From positions 1,922,001 to 1,986,000 of the forward strand of contig JAUKTV010000001.1 of NCBI GenBank assembly GCA_030549205.1: 64,000 nt of DNA, in the 5' to 3' direction. The stretch's first letter is position 1; every line of letters begins with the position of its first letter. Source of the stretch: Apiosordaria backusii. Lineage: Eukaryota > Ascomycota > Sordariomycetes > Sordariales > Lasiosphaeriaceae. The notes under the pieces were generated by a model, which was not told the origin of the DNA, did no database searches, and saw nothing but the letters and a program-made list of their open reading frames with translations. Shown here one piece after another: positions 47,118-57,927 of the stretch. Position numbers and translations under genes: made by a program.

Positions 47118-47609
47118 TTACTGTTCGCCAGCCTCCTCGGCACGCCGTTTCTCCTCCTCTTCAGGGGTCATGGTCCGTAGCTGAAGAGCATGGATCCCGC
47201 CCTCGCGGGCCATCTCGTCCTTCAGAAGCGAATACACCAGGCGATGGCGAGCAGGCTGCATCTTGGAGCGGAAGGCCTCGGAGGTGATGATGACTCTGAA
47301 ATGGGTCTCTTTCGAGGTGCTGCCTTCCATGGCCTTGTGATGGGAGTGGAGATGGGAATCGTTGTGAATCTCGAGGGTGGTGGGCTGGAGGGCAGCGGCG
47401 ATCTGGAGCGATGAACAAGACAACCAAGTCAGCTTCCATAGCTCGGCGCACTAAGAAGGGGCCGGACAGAATAGATTGACAGGCACGTATATATATGTAT
47501 GTACCTTCTCCCTGATCACATCCTCGACAGGAGTCTCCGATGATGCCATGGTGGAAAGCGGCCGGCGAAAGACTCTCGACAAGTGGTTCAAGGCGGTTCG
47601 GCGCAACAT
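47118..47609 (-). CDS. BolA-like protein, probably mitochondrial
   Basis: BolA-family factor; with monothiol glutaredoxins such proteins help mature or deliver iron-sulphur clusters. Exons on the minus strand are 47505-47609 and 47118-47402. The intron 47403-47504 has donor GTACAT, branch GCTGAC and acceptor CAG. The product has 129 residues. The N-terminus MLRRTALNHLSRVFRRPLST is an arginine-rich amphipathic sequence typical of mitochondrial import; a second in-frame ATG (MASSETPVED) lies right after it. The BolA core reads LEIHNDSHLHSHHK, then KETHFRVIITSEAF and the signature RHRLVYSLL. No cysteine is seen in the variable loop, which fits the BolA1-like rather than the BolA3-like type. It shares an 807-bp divergent promoter with the acyl-CoA synthetase. 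Confidence 0.9.
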
Positions 47610-48416
47610 GGAGCGAGCTGGACAAAAGATTACGGGCGGCGTGCTGCGGGGAGACAAGACGACAAATTCGAAACGCTTCCCAAATGCCAATCAGAAGGTC
47701 GTCAGTCGACTGCAAGCTTGAAATCAATCACCGGTACAAGCGTGGGGCAGTCCCCAGCCTAGGGGACCAATGGGAGCTATCCCCAGAATCTTAATCCCTG
47801 TCCCGTCTGCTGCAGGGGATGAGCTTTTGGTGGGATGCTGATTTTCCAGCCCAAGGCAAAGCCAAAAATTTCAATTGGAAGCATTCTCACAACTGCAAAG
47901 GAGTTCCCCACGATCTCCACCGAAGTCGCAGATGCCCGAGAAAGAATGGCTTTTTGGGCGCGACCTGAGGCTTCACTCGTCCATGAGCTTCGTCAGCCCG
48001 CCTTGCGGCCCTTCCCATCTGCTCCACAATTCTTGCGGGCCTGTCCGGAGAAAGAAGTAGGAAGCGTGAAAGCGTGCTGCCCGACTCGGCTTCAGACCAG
48101 ACTGCCGTTGCCCCGTCTCTCACCCTCCCTAGGTAAATCGCCCGCTGTGCCATTGCTTTAGCAACCCCTGTAAAATACGGTGAATTCTGATACTTGATAC
48201 GCTCGTACGGGACAGCAGCTTGGAAACACAGGAAGTACCCTCTGTTGCATACCGGCAGCCGAGCCGTTGCTACATCCCGCGTTGTGTGAAGGCCTGGGCT
48301 GCCATCCTATTCCACCGACCTGCGTACCGACTAGTAACATCCAGTCAGGTTTCAGGAACTTATAAACCGGATCTTCCCTTTTGCCCCGCCGCTACTTCGG
48401 CCCCCCCTCTTCTCCT
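47610..48416. other. Divergent promoter region
   Basis: Between the BolA-like gene (-) and the acyl-CoA synthetase gene (+). A TATAAA box at 48361-48366 serves the plus-strand gene. No other gene seen. Confidence 0.45.
48361..48366 (+). promoter_or_regulatory. TATA box of the acyl-CoA synthetase gene
   Basis: TATAAA 51 nt before the first candidate ATG (48417) and 162 nt before the second (48528). Initiation 30-60 nt downstream of the box would sit close to the first ATG, which could make its use optional. Confidence 0.45.
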
Positions 48417-50366
48417 ATGTTTCTTGCCCGCACATTCGGCAGGAGCTTTGGTGTTCGGATACCTGCTCCAGTCACTTCAACTTTACATCGTTACAGGATA
48501 GCATCATCGTTTTTTACGAGCCTCAGGATGGCCTCGACACTGCCCAAGTTGCCCGTTTTCGAGGCTATTTCCCGGCATGACCCGGATTCCACTGTTGTCA
48601 TTCACTCCAAGAGCGGCCGCCGCTTCCAGTATGGTGAGCTGCTTGGGGATGTAGCCAAGGCCAGGAATCGTCTCTATGAGTCGGCCGGGAGGGACGATCT
48701 CGACGGCGAGCGTATTGCTTTCTTGGCCGAGAACAGCTACGACTATGTGGGTAAGCCAATTGCACGTTTCCAACCAGTAGCAAGTTCACAGGGCTGATTA
48801 TGTTGTTCAAGTGACTCTCCTGGCTATTCTCGCAGCCAAGTCCATTGCGGTGCCAATGTCTCCGGCCTTTCCAGCCTCGGAGCTCCAGTACATTCTGAAC
48901 CACAGCGAGGCTCTGATGCTGCTGTCCACGGCCAAGTTTACCTCCAAAGCTCAGGAGGTGCTCAAGACTGAACTAGATGTCCAACCCACATTCTTACAGC
49001 TTGACAAGTTGCAAGGTGGGGGATCCCATGAAAAGGTCACACTTGACAAGTCTGGTCCCGGAGCGGCCGGTATGATGCTGTACACCTCTGGTACCACCAA
49101 CCGACCTGTAAGGCGTCCTACAACCTACCCCTGAAAGTACACCAACTAACACCCGCTGCAGAAAGGCGTTCTTATCCCCCAAGCCGCCTTGACGGCCCAA
49201 GCCCGCTCCCTCGTCCAAGCCTGGGAATACGCCCCCTCCGACCACCTCCTCCACTTGCTTCCCCTCCACCACATCCACGGCACCATCAACGCCATTTTCA
49301 CTCCTTTATTCACCGGCAGCACAATCGAGTTCCTCTACCCCTTCAACGCCGACGCAGTCTGGAAGCGCCTCGCCGCCCCTTTCTCCGAAGACCAAACCAC
49401 AACCCCCCAGTCAAAAATCACCTTCCTAACCGCCGTCCCGACAATCTACTCCCGCCTCCTCTCCAGCTTCAGAACCCTCCCCACCGACCTCCAAGATGCC
49501 GCCAGAGAATCCATCTCCCCCCCTCACCTCCGGTTGACCATCTCCGGCTCTGCCGCGCTACCCACACCCATCAAACGCGCCTGGGCAGACCTAAGCAAGG
49601 GCAACATCCTCCTCGAGCGCTTCGGCATGACAGAAGTCGGCATGGCGCTTTCTTGCGGGTTGGATCCAAACGACAGGGTTGATGGGTCTGTCGGCTGGCC
49701 TTTACCTGGTGTCGAAGCTAGGCTGGTAGACGTGGACACTCACCAAGTTATCGAAAAAGGACAAGAAAAAGACCTCGAGACAGGGAGGGAAAGGGTGGGG
49801 GAGATTCAACTACGCGGGCCGACAGTGTTTGCGGAATACTGGAGGAACGAAGAAGCCACCAAAAAAGAGTTTGTCGAAGGCAAGGATGGGAGGGGCCCCT
49901 GGTTCAAGACGGGGGATGTAGCTGTCCGGAGGCCAGGTCCGGAAAAGGCGGGGAAGAGCGAGCTAAAGAGCCAAAAGGAGTGGGCGAGGGGGATATGTAC
50001 TTTATCCTTGGGCGGAAGTCGGCTGATATTATCAAATCGGGGGGAGAGAAGGTTTCTGCGCTGGAGGTGGAGAGGGAGATGCTGTCTCTGCCCCAAGTGG
50101 CAGAAGTGGCGGTACTGGCGGTGCCGAGCGGGAAGTGGGGGCAGAAGGTTGGTGCGGTGGTGATATTGGATAAGGAGCACTGCAAGGAAGGGAAATGGTC
50201 GCCGTTGGAGATGAGGAGGGCGTTGAAGGATCGGTTGGCGAATTATAAAATCCCGCAGGTGCTGAGGGTGGTGGAGAATATCCCGAGGAATGCGATGGGG
50301 AAGATCAACAAGAAGGTGCTGGTGAAGGAGGTTTTTAGGGAGGAGTTTAGTGGGGATGAGATGTAA
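48417..50366 (+). CDS. Acyl-CoA synthetase, malonyl-CoA synthetase (ACSF3)-like, with a one-base frame break
   Basis: AMP-forming acid:CoA ligase. Exons 48417-48750, 48812-49107 and 49162-50366. Intron donors are GTAAGC and GTAAGG; acceptors are AAG and CAG. Motifs: phosphate loop LYTSGTTNRPKGV (created by the second splice), LLPLHHIHG, ISGSAALP, ERFGMTEVGMAL, WFKTGDVA, and ILGRKSADIIKSGGEKVSALEVE. The final catalytic lysine region is PRNAMGKINKK. RFGMTEVGMA and the overall layout match ACSF3/AAE13-type malonyl-CoA synthetases, though other short/medium-chain synthetases are possible. The frame breaks at 49988-49992 (G5): one more G would join KEWARG to DMYFILGRK and give 611 residues. The start at 48417 adds a mitochondrial-like presequence (MFLARTFGRSFGVRIPAP); starting at 48528 (MASTLPKL) would give a cytosolic form. 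Confidence 0.88.
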
Positions 50367-51534
50367 GATAGGGGAAGAAAAAGGGAAAGAAATAAAATCG
50401 AGAAGAGAAAAGATAGAACTGGGTAGGGATAGACTCTCTCCTATTGCATAGACTTTTCTTTTGGGGTTGTTTGGAGGGGATGGGTACATGATAATATTAG
50501 TAGTAATGCTGAGGATGTATATTTTGGGGTGTAATCTATTTTGAGTTGTAACGGTGATGAGTGAATATTATATAAGTCTTAAGAATATGTATCTAGGTGC
50601 GAAGAATACCTGAGTGAAATTCTCAGCTTGCGGTGGTGTTTGTCCCGGAAGTTTGTCTGGCGGTAACACTAACGACAATTTGCCTGACAAGCTCTCAGGC
50701 ACACAAGACCGATGTTGTCTGCAAAAATCCACATGAGGACGCCTCTAAACAAAGATATTAGCGGAGTTGATTCTCGGTCTGCACCTATATCCCACACTTT
50801 TTATATTTCCAAGTTGATTTCCGGCCTTGGAGAACTTGACATATCCAAGAATAGAAGGGGCAAGCAATTTATTGACTTAGCACACCCCATTGGAGAGATC
50901 ATCCTTCTTTGTGCCAAAGGTGAATTTAAGAGGCCGGGCTTAGCAGCGACCTAGAACTCCGGAAGGTAAACTATATGACCGGATATATACTTGAATAAGA
51001 GTGATTGATGTCAAAAACCAAAGACTTCTAGTTTGTTTTGTCTCTGCCCATCAACTCGATTGGTGTAACAGTCAAGAATCCAAAGTTATTGAGGCCCGAA
51101 ATCTCAGTTTCAATCAACAAGGCATTGTTGTGACCGGTATCTCTTTGTTCATTACCGCTTGCGGTCTCTAACGTTGAGTAGCAATAGCAGCAAGATTGCA
51201 TGACATTGACTCTAAAAGCTAAGATACATTGACTCCCGTACTGTTAAAACGCCTTGCAAAATCGCAGATAACGTCCTAGTAGTTAATAAAACCATGAGCA
51301 GTCCTGAGAGCCATCCCCCGCGCACCCTCGACGTAAAATGAAATGACCAACTTTTCGCAATGGAATTAAAGAGATCCGCCCATTTGTCGTCTCGTCGTGT
51401 CTATCTCCTTATCTCGCCGTATAACGGCCAGCCAGTAAAGACTGACCGGCAATGATATGCTCCCGGGCCAGGGCGCCAATATCAAGCCGTATGCATGTTC
51501 CCCAAAAGTCTAACAAATAACTAGCCCCTCAATC
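50367..51534. other. Convergent intergenic region
   Basis: 3' flanks of the acyl-CoA synthetase (+) and eIF4E (-). AT-rich; the open frame 50712-50954 (+) shows no motif. Nothing else supported. Confidence 0.45.
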
Positions 51535-52413
51535 TTACACCACAAACTTCGCCTTGGCACGAGTGCTACCGCTATGAGCACTGTCGGTGTGACCAGAGAA
51601 CTCGAGCTGTTCGGTGGCAGGGAGCCTGAGGACCTCCTTGAACCGCCTGCCAATGGTCATGAGGATCTCCTTGCCCTTCTCAGGGGAGCGGCCCTTGCCG
51701 CCGGCAACATCACCGTCACCACGGCCGGGCACGTGTCTGCCAGTAGTGCGGGTCCAAACACCGATTCTGAAAAAGGCCTTGCGGACGTTGACAACGACAC
51801 CCATGACCTCGCCATCCTCCTCGTTCTCCAGGGTCTCGCCAATCGCGGCGAGCATGGTGTGCAGCCAGAGGTCATCGATGCTGATGTTTCTCTTCTCCTT
51901 GAACTGGTACGACCACTTGCCACCGTGCTTGTTCTGGGGGTCCTCCCACTCGGGCCGCACACCCTCCTTGAAGAGGTGGTAGTCAGACTTGAGCGCAAGC
52001 TCGGAAACAGGGGCGATGTTATTCTGTAGGGGCAACAACAGTCAGTTACAGATACATGCTAAGGAGTAAAAGGTCCTTAAACATACGTAGACACCCCAAA
52101 ACTCCTCAACGGACTCAAAGGTAATCACTTCCTTGAGCAAATCGTTCCAGTTGTCGCCCTGAATCGCCGGTTAGCAGCTGAGCCAACAGTGTTCGTACAG
52201 GTGCGGGGCACCCAAAGAGAAACCAACCTTTCCACTGGCAGGCTTGGTGAACCACAGTGTCCACCTGTTGGAAAGGGGGTGCTTGACATTGAAGTTGTCC
52301 TTGTCGTGGAAAACAGTGACGGTCTTGTCGTTATCCTCGGAGGAAGCGCCCTCAGGCTTGTTTCCACCATCAGGGGAGATGGGGATGGTGGTAAGATCGA
52401 CCTGGTCCGACAT
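51535..52413 (-). CDS. eIF4E: Translation initiation factor eIF4E (mRNA cap-binding protein)
   Basis: Binds the 7-methylguanosine cap and eIF4G to start translation; cytosolic. Exons on the minus strand: 52228-52413, 52087-52158 and 51535-52023. Introns: 52159-52227 (donor GTTGGT, branch GCTAAC, acceptor CAG) and 52024-52086 (donor GTATGT, acceptor CAG). The product has 248 residues. Cap-pocket and eIF4G-contact features: HPLSNRWTLWFTKP (conserved Trp), VEEFWGVYNNI, the Trp-Glu pair in GVRPEWEDP, HGGKWSYQF, and the basic phosphate-contact stretch NVRKAFFRIGVWTRT. The C-terminus carries a Gly/Arg/Lys-rich insertion (GRGDGDVAGGKGRSPEKG) longer than in yeast, then LPATEQLEFSGHTDSAHSGS, matching the usual end. 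The start MSDQVDLTT is chosen over an in-frame ATG at 52524, whose extra residues look like leader. Confidence 0.95.
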
Positions 52414-53120
52414 GGTGAGGTTTATGTGTGTGTGGAGCGACGACTTGTCGATGCGAAACACTGCCGTGTCGGGAAACGGAGAGGTGAGGTTTGGAGTTGG
52501 GTTGACAGGTCCACAGGGCAACAAAGATTGCGTCCCGCAGCTCGTGGATTTTGGCTAGGTTTTTGAGTGGGAGGGATTCGCGGGGATGCGACTCGGATTC
52601 TCCTGTCGAGTTAAGAAGTGGAAAAGGGCTCAATTATTCGCTGGGGGCAGGTGCAAGTGGCGCTTTGATCGTGGGTGGAAGGAAAGCTCGACTCTGCTCC
52701 AGGCAAAGGTCAGGGCGTGTGCTGTTGTGGCGGCGTCGTTAGAGGTTTGTTAAACTGTCAGTCGCAAATTCAGTGATGGCGGGCGGCGAGCGCTTGCCCA
52801 AACCTCTTGTCAGTTTAGCGCCTCCGTTGGCCAGGGTCTTCCCACCTCTGCAAGCATTTGAGTCACGTGTAGTATCACAGGGCGGAGCTTATCACCTTAT
52901 CTCCCAGGTTGGCCCCTCAGTTTTTCTAACTGGATGTGGGAAGTGGGTGGGGCAGGAGGCGTGGCTTGGCGGGAACGAAAAAAAAGTTCAACGCAACCGA
53001 AAAATCTGTGAAAATTTAAGAACCCTCCCGCTGCCCCACGCTGCAATCGGGTTTCCTTTCTTTGCGCCAGATTCAGCTCAACCTCACAAACTTCCCTTCA
53101 TCAACCACACATCCTTCAAA
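52414..53120. promoter_or_regulatory. Divergent promoter of eIF4E and Ssb Hsp70
   Basis: 707 bp between the two starts, one of each on opposite strands, both highly expressed translation genes. The Ssb side carries a pyrimidine-rich leader next to the ATG. No heat-shock element (alternating nGAAn blocks) is evident, which fits Ssb being growth- rather than stress-controlled. Confidence 0.4.
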
Positions 53121-55347
53121 ATGGCGGACGAAGTTTATGACGGTGCCATTGGCATTGATCTCGGTAAGCACCCTCCAGCAACGCTGCCCCGCGCGCTCTG
53201 CGATCAAACCCACAGAATCCATAATATTGGTGTGCGAGGGGTAATCGCTAACAAAACTTTTTGCGGAAAACAGGTACCACCTACTCTTGCGTTGCTACGT
53301 ATGAGGGTACCAATGTCGAGATCATCGCCAACGAGCAGGGTAGCTTCACCACCCCTTCTTTCGTCTCCTTCACTCCTGAGGAGCGTCTGATCGGTGAGGC
53401 GGCCAAGAACCAGGCTGCCATGAACCCCGTCAACACCGTCTTCGATGTCAAGTATGTGCTTACCCCTCTTTTTCGGCTCACGCCGGGATAGACAACAATT
53501 TTTATAGCTACAGTTAGCTAACAATCTCTGCGCAGGCGTCTCATCGGCCGCCGCTTCGATGACCCGACCGTCAAGAAGGATATGGAGTCGTGGCCCTTCA
53601 AGGTCATTGACGATGGTGCGGGTAACCCCAAGGTCTCCGTTGAGTACCTCGGCAGCACACACACTTTCTCCCCCCAGGAGATCTCCGCCATGGTTCTCGT
53701 CAAGGTTCGTACAAAACCCCTGAATTTCAAGAAAACAGCGGGAAGGTGCTAACAAGACGTCAAAATACAGATGAAGGAGGTTGCTGAGGCCAAGCTCGGC
53801 AAGAAGGTTGAGAAGGCCGTCATTACCGTGCCTGCCTACTTCAACGACAACCAGCGTCAGGCCACCAAGGATGCTGGTGCCATTTCCGGCCTCAACGTCC
53901 TCCGTATCATCAACGAGCCCACTGCTGCCGCCATTGCCTACGGTCTCGGCGCTGGCAAGTCCGGCAAGGAGCGCAACGTCCTTATCTACGATTTGGGTGG
54001 TGGTACCTTCGATGTGTCCCTCCTTAACATCCAGGGTGGTGTCTTCACCGTCAAGGCCACCGCTGGTGATACCCATCTTGGTGGTCAGGACTTCGACACC
54101 ACCATCCTCGAGTACTGCAAAAAAGAATTCACGAAAAAAACTAAAAAGTTCGTGGAATCTAATGCCCGAGATCGTCTAGACATTATTTGCTAACTCTTTT
54201 CTAGGGATCTTTCCGGCGATGCCCGTGCCCTCCGCCGCCTGAGAACCGCTTGCGAGCGCGCCAAGCGTACCCTCTCTAGCGGTGCCCAGACCACCATTGA
54301 GATCGACTCTCTCTTCGATGGTGAGGACTTCAACATGCAGATCACTCGTGCCCGTTTCGAGGATCTCAACTCCAAGGCTTTCGCCGGTACCCTCGAGCCC
54401 GTTGCTCAGGTCCTCAAGGATGCCGCTATCGAAAAGAGCGCCGTTGACGAGATTGTCCTCGTCGGTGGTTCCACTCGTATCCCCAAGATCCAGAAGCTCC
54501 TCAGCGAGTTCTTTGACAACAAGAAGCTCGAGAAGAGCATCAACCCCGATGAGGCCGTTGCCTACGGTGCTGCCGTCCAGGCCGGTATCCTCTCCGGCAA
54601 GGCCACCTCTGCCGAGACCTCCGACCTCCTCCTTTTGGATGTCGTTCCCCTCTCCCTTGGTGTTGCCATGGAGGGCAACATCTTCGCCCCCGTCGTCCCC
54701 CGTGGTCAGACTGTCCCTACCATCAAGAAGCGGACTTTCACCACTGTTGCCGACAACCAGCAGACCGTTCAGTTCCCCGTTTACCAGGGTGAGCGTGTCA
54801 ACTGCGAGGATAACACCTCCCTGGGTGAATTCACTCTTGCTCCTATCCCTCCCATGAAGGCTGGCGAGCCCGTCCTCGAGGTCGTCTTCGAGGTCGACGT
54901 CAACGGTATCCTCAAGGTTACCGCCACTGAGAAGACCTCCGGTCGCAGTGCCAACATCACCATCTCCAACTCTGTCGGCAAGCTTTCTTCCGCTGAGATT
55001 GAGAACATGATTAGCGGTACGTCACATTCTAACTGCACAATACTAGATTGAATATCAGACACTAACAAATCTCCATAGAAGCCGAGAAGTTCAAGACCAA
55101 CGACGAGGCCTTCAGCAAGCGCTTCGAGGCCAAGCAGCAGCTTGAGTCCTACATCAACCGCGTTGAGGAGATCATCTCCGACCCAACTCTGTCCCTCAAG
55201 CTCAAGCGTGGCCAGAAGGACAAGATCGAGCAGTCCCTTAGCGAGGCTATGGGCCAGCTCGAGCTTGAGGACTCCAGTGCTGACGACCTCAAGAAGAAGG
55301 AGCTTGCCCTCAAGCGCCTTGTTACCAAGGCTATGTCCTCCCGGTAA
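53121..55347 (+). CDS. SSB1: Ribosome-associated Hsp70 chaperone, Ssb type
   Basis: Cytosolic Hsp70 that binds nascent chains at the ribosome with the RAC co-chaperone. Six exons: 53121-53163, 53274-53451, 53536-53704, 53771-54147, 54205-55016 and 55079-55347, giving 615 residues. Introns have acceptors CAG/TAG; donors at 53705 and 54148 are the unusual GTTCGT. Signatures: IGIDLGTTYSCVA (made by the first splice), VITVPAYFNDNQRQATKDAG, VLIYDLGGGTFDVSLL, IVLVGGSTRIPKIQKLL. The start MADEVYDGAIGIDLG, GEAAKNQAAMNP and the absence of the EEVD end separate Ssb from Ssa and BiP; it ends KRLVTKAMSSR. Codon use is strongly biased to C-ending codons and AAG lysines, as in very highly expressed genes, except in the last ~30 bases of exon 4. 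Confidence 0.97.
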
Positions 55348-56036
55348 ATTGTCATTTCTACGCTTTAACGAGTGAGCGGTTGTTTGGTGGGCCTTTTCAC
55401 CTAGGTTTTCGGGCGCATTTGGGACGGGATATGAAGCCACGGTCTGGATCATCAAGCGGGGCCCGCCGTTTCAGGGCCCTTTCGGTATGACGGGAGGCGT
55501 CTTTCCATGTCGTTTCGCGGAGCGGGACACAAAAAAGTTAGAGGGATCCAGGCTTCGAATTGCATTTCGCTGCGGAGCCATCGTCTTGGGCAAAAAGAGG
55601 ATGTCAAAGATTGCAACGACTGGGGTGTTTTTCCTCTTTTATTTTCTTCTTACGACCCGAATCTCTTTGGCGCCATGCATGTAGACTAGGGAGGTTCACC
55701 AAAAAGTATAGTGATGACCAAATGTTTGATTTGTTTGTTGATGACATAGAGTTTCTCGTTGCAATTGCCGCCTGCGTGTCGTAAGCTGTGTACGCCGATG
55801 TCGAATATGCCTATCATGTTTTTCTTGACTGATGTCACCATCCTTTGCATGTTTGTATCAGTGCCTTCCAAGATCCATGATGGGTATGCCACGATCATTT
55901 ATATCTATTCAGAATCATGGAGGAGACCTACTTTCTTCCTCTCCAGGCGTAAAATGATATGCAGGAGGTATATGTTGCACCTCAACACCCATTAACTGAT
56001 ATAAATCATCTCTTCAATTCTAGGTAGTCAACACCC
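55348..56036. other. Intergenic, no gene seen
   Basis: 3' flank of Ssb; becomes AT-rich rightward into the repeat-bearing accessory stretch. Confidence 0.45.
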
Positions 56037-56464
56037 CTATAAAGAACCAAGGTATGCATTTAATGTTCTTGTTAATAGGTTGGTGGATTCTAAAGAGGCC
56101 TTAGTTACCCCAATGCATGCGTTATTACTATCTTCTAATACCTTATTATTGTTTTCAACGCTTTATTACTATCTTCCAACGCCTTATTATTATCTTTAAA
56201 CTCTTTATTACTATCTTTAAACGCATTGTTACTATCTTCTAACCCCTTATTACTATCTCTAAATGCACTATTGCTATCTTCAAACGCATTATTACTGTCT
56301 TCTAACCCCTCATTACTATCTTCTAAGCCCTTATTACTATCTTTTGAGACCTTGTTTGCACACAGATACCTGTTGTCATATTTCCTATATGCCCTTGATA
56401 CTCCAACTCGTATGTTTCCAGCTTCTTGGAATGCATTCGGGGATGTTTGGTATGCCTGTATCAT
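56037..56464 (-). pseudogene. Heptapeptide-repeat protein relic, frame broken by one base
   Basis: On the minus strand an open frame starts MIQAYQTSPNAFQEAG and then consists of about eleven variants of the seven-residue unit DSNKGLE/DSNNAFE, a pattern expected to form a coiled coil or long helix. It corresponds to the 21-bp tandem repeat below, so repeat length and codon phase match. As written the frame stops early. If the T4 run at 56152-56155 had one more base, it would continue through NNNKVLEDSNNA and a non-repeat end, ASLESTNLLTRTLNAYLGSL, stopping at 56037, about 142 residues. The start may not be complete, since a stop codon lies directly upstream. No known function; variable heptapeptide repeats of this sort evolve fast by copy-number change. 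Confidence 0.5.
56121..56350. repeat. 21-bp minisatellite, about 11 diverged copies
   Basis: Consensus near TTATTACTATCTTCTAACGCC (plus strand). Copies differ at several positions but keep the 21-base period exactly, so the seven-codon phase on the minus strand is never lost. That is more regular than expected for untranslated DNA. Confidence 0.85.
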
Positions 56465-57927
56465 CACTTACTACGCAGAGACTAAGTTTCAATACATATT
56501 AGAGTATTTCGTAAATACAATGAAGCGTGGGCCCTGGTCAACCAAAAGAGTGCAAAGACTCTGACCAAAGCCACCCGTCAACCTGACCAGAAGGTAAGTC
56601 TTGCATGGGTGGGCTGATGATGTATTCGATGTCCCGTCCTGCCTTCCAGTGAATTAGGCCTTTGGTATATCTTGGTAGGTGTCTGATTGATATTTGGAGG
56701 TCTTCAAAGATGTAGTGAAGGCCTACTGACACACTTGACAGACGTCGAGCCACGTTGGTGACGCCTGTAACTGTGTAGACCGTGCTTTGTTTACTGCTTG
56801 ATATGTGTCTGGTGCACTTACCGATACATTTGACGAACATACTAAGACCCTTTAGTATACTTGACATACATCAGTTTCAGTTTGGAATACATCACTTTGT
56901 AGGGGCCATGCCTCTTCAGACTTCTTTATACTTATCTCCTGGACTTTTGATACGTTCAATGATCCAGATTAGGCCCATTGATGCGTTTCAACGGTAGGAG
57001 TTTCGTTTTAGGAGAAGTTGTTTTGCGTAGACTACACCTTCCTCACTTTTTGGTATGTGTCTGATGAACTTCTTGATGTGTTCACTGGAGTAACTCTGCA
57101 CTCATAGCATGTTTTCAATGGATCAATTAAGTTCAGGAAAACACGTCTGAATCCATGCCCCTGATGGCCCTCCCGCCGAATCTCTTCCCTATTATCCTCC
57201 CTGTACTGGACTAATGAGGGAGGCCAAGTACAGCCAAGTACATGACCTGTGTCTTGGAGTCTCACATCAATGAGGATGACGACAACCGGAAGAACCTCCC
57301 TCTCTTGGGACCTGTTCCCTTTGAGGGGAGAGCTGAAATTGGTGATGGCACTGTCAAGGCCATCAAGAATTGAAGAGCCAAGTGGAATGAGAGCCCTCTT
57401 CCAGCTTTCTCAGTTCATGAAGGTCCTTGGATCTGAGATTATCATCCAACCTATCATCTCTCTCTGTGTGCCATACCCCACTTATTTCTTGACATTTGTC
57501 TGGTTTACTTCCCGATGTGTTCCGAAATGTTCAGAGGGTGTATTGGTAAATCTGATAAACGGTGGATACGAACTCGAATATCTTGCACTAACACTCGGAT
57601 GCCTGTTTGGTTTGAGAAAGCTCATTTTCGGATTTTGGAACCTTGTCTCTCATAATGTTACATGTCTTTCAATATTCATTTCAGCACGTTGCGAGGGCTA
57701 AAAGCGCAAGCGACGCTGGTTCCTGTTCGTGAAAAGCTGAGACAGGTATTGTATCGAAATTACAGTCGCGGTGTATTTAGCCTGTTGCCACTTCCGCCCC
57801 GCCCCCGCTTCAGGTCTCCGGCTTCACTTCCCCGCACTTCGAAAGTGTTGAAGCAACAAACATCCAACTTCCTTTTGCCCTCGGTGCCTTATACTGTTGT
57901 TTATATTCAAGCGTTTTGAACCAAATA
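56465..57927. other. Accessory stretch with a degenerate ~50-bp repeat
   Basis: No intact gene. Four plus-strand segments, near 56680, 56800, 57050 and 57485, share a motif around TGTGTCTGATGAACTT followed a few bases later by GATGTGTTC-like sequence. They look like diverged copies of one unit. The open frames 56538-56867 (-) and 57249-57405 (+) have somewhat protein-like composition but no start/splice context I can defend. This may be an eroded mobile element or a fast-evolving gene remnant. Confidence 0.35.

Noticed and set aside
50712..50954. 80-residue open frame in the convergent region
   Set aside because: AT-rich DNA, no motif or splice context, and lies between two 3' ends.
57032..57405. 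Opposing open frames (57032-57265 minus, 57249 onward plus)
   Set aside because: Each has some protein-like composition, but they overlap, have no defensible gene structure and lie in repeat-rich DNA.
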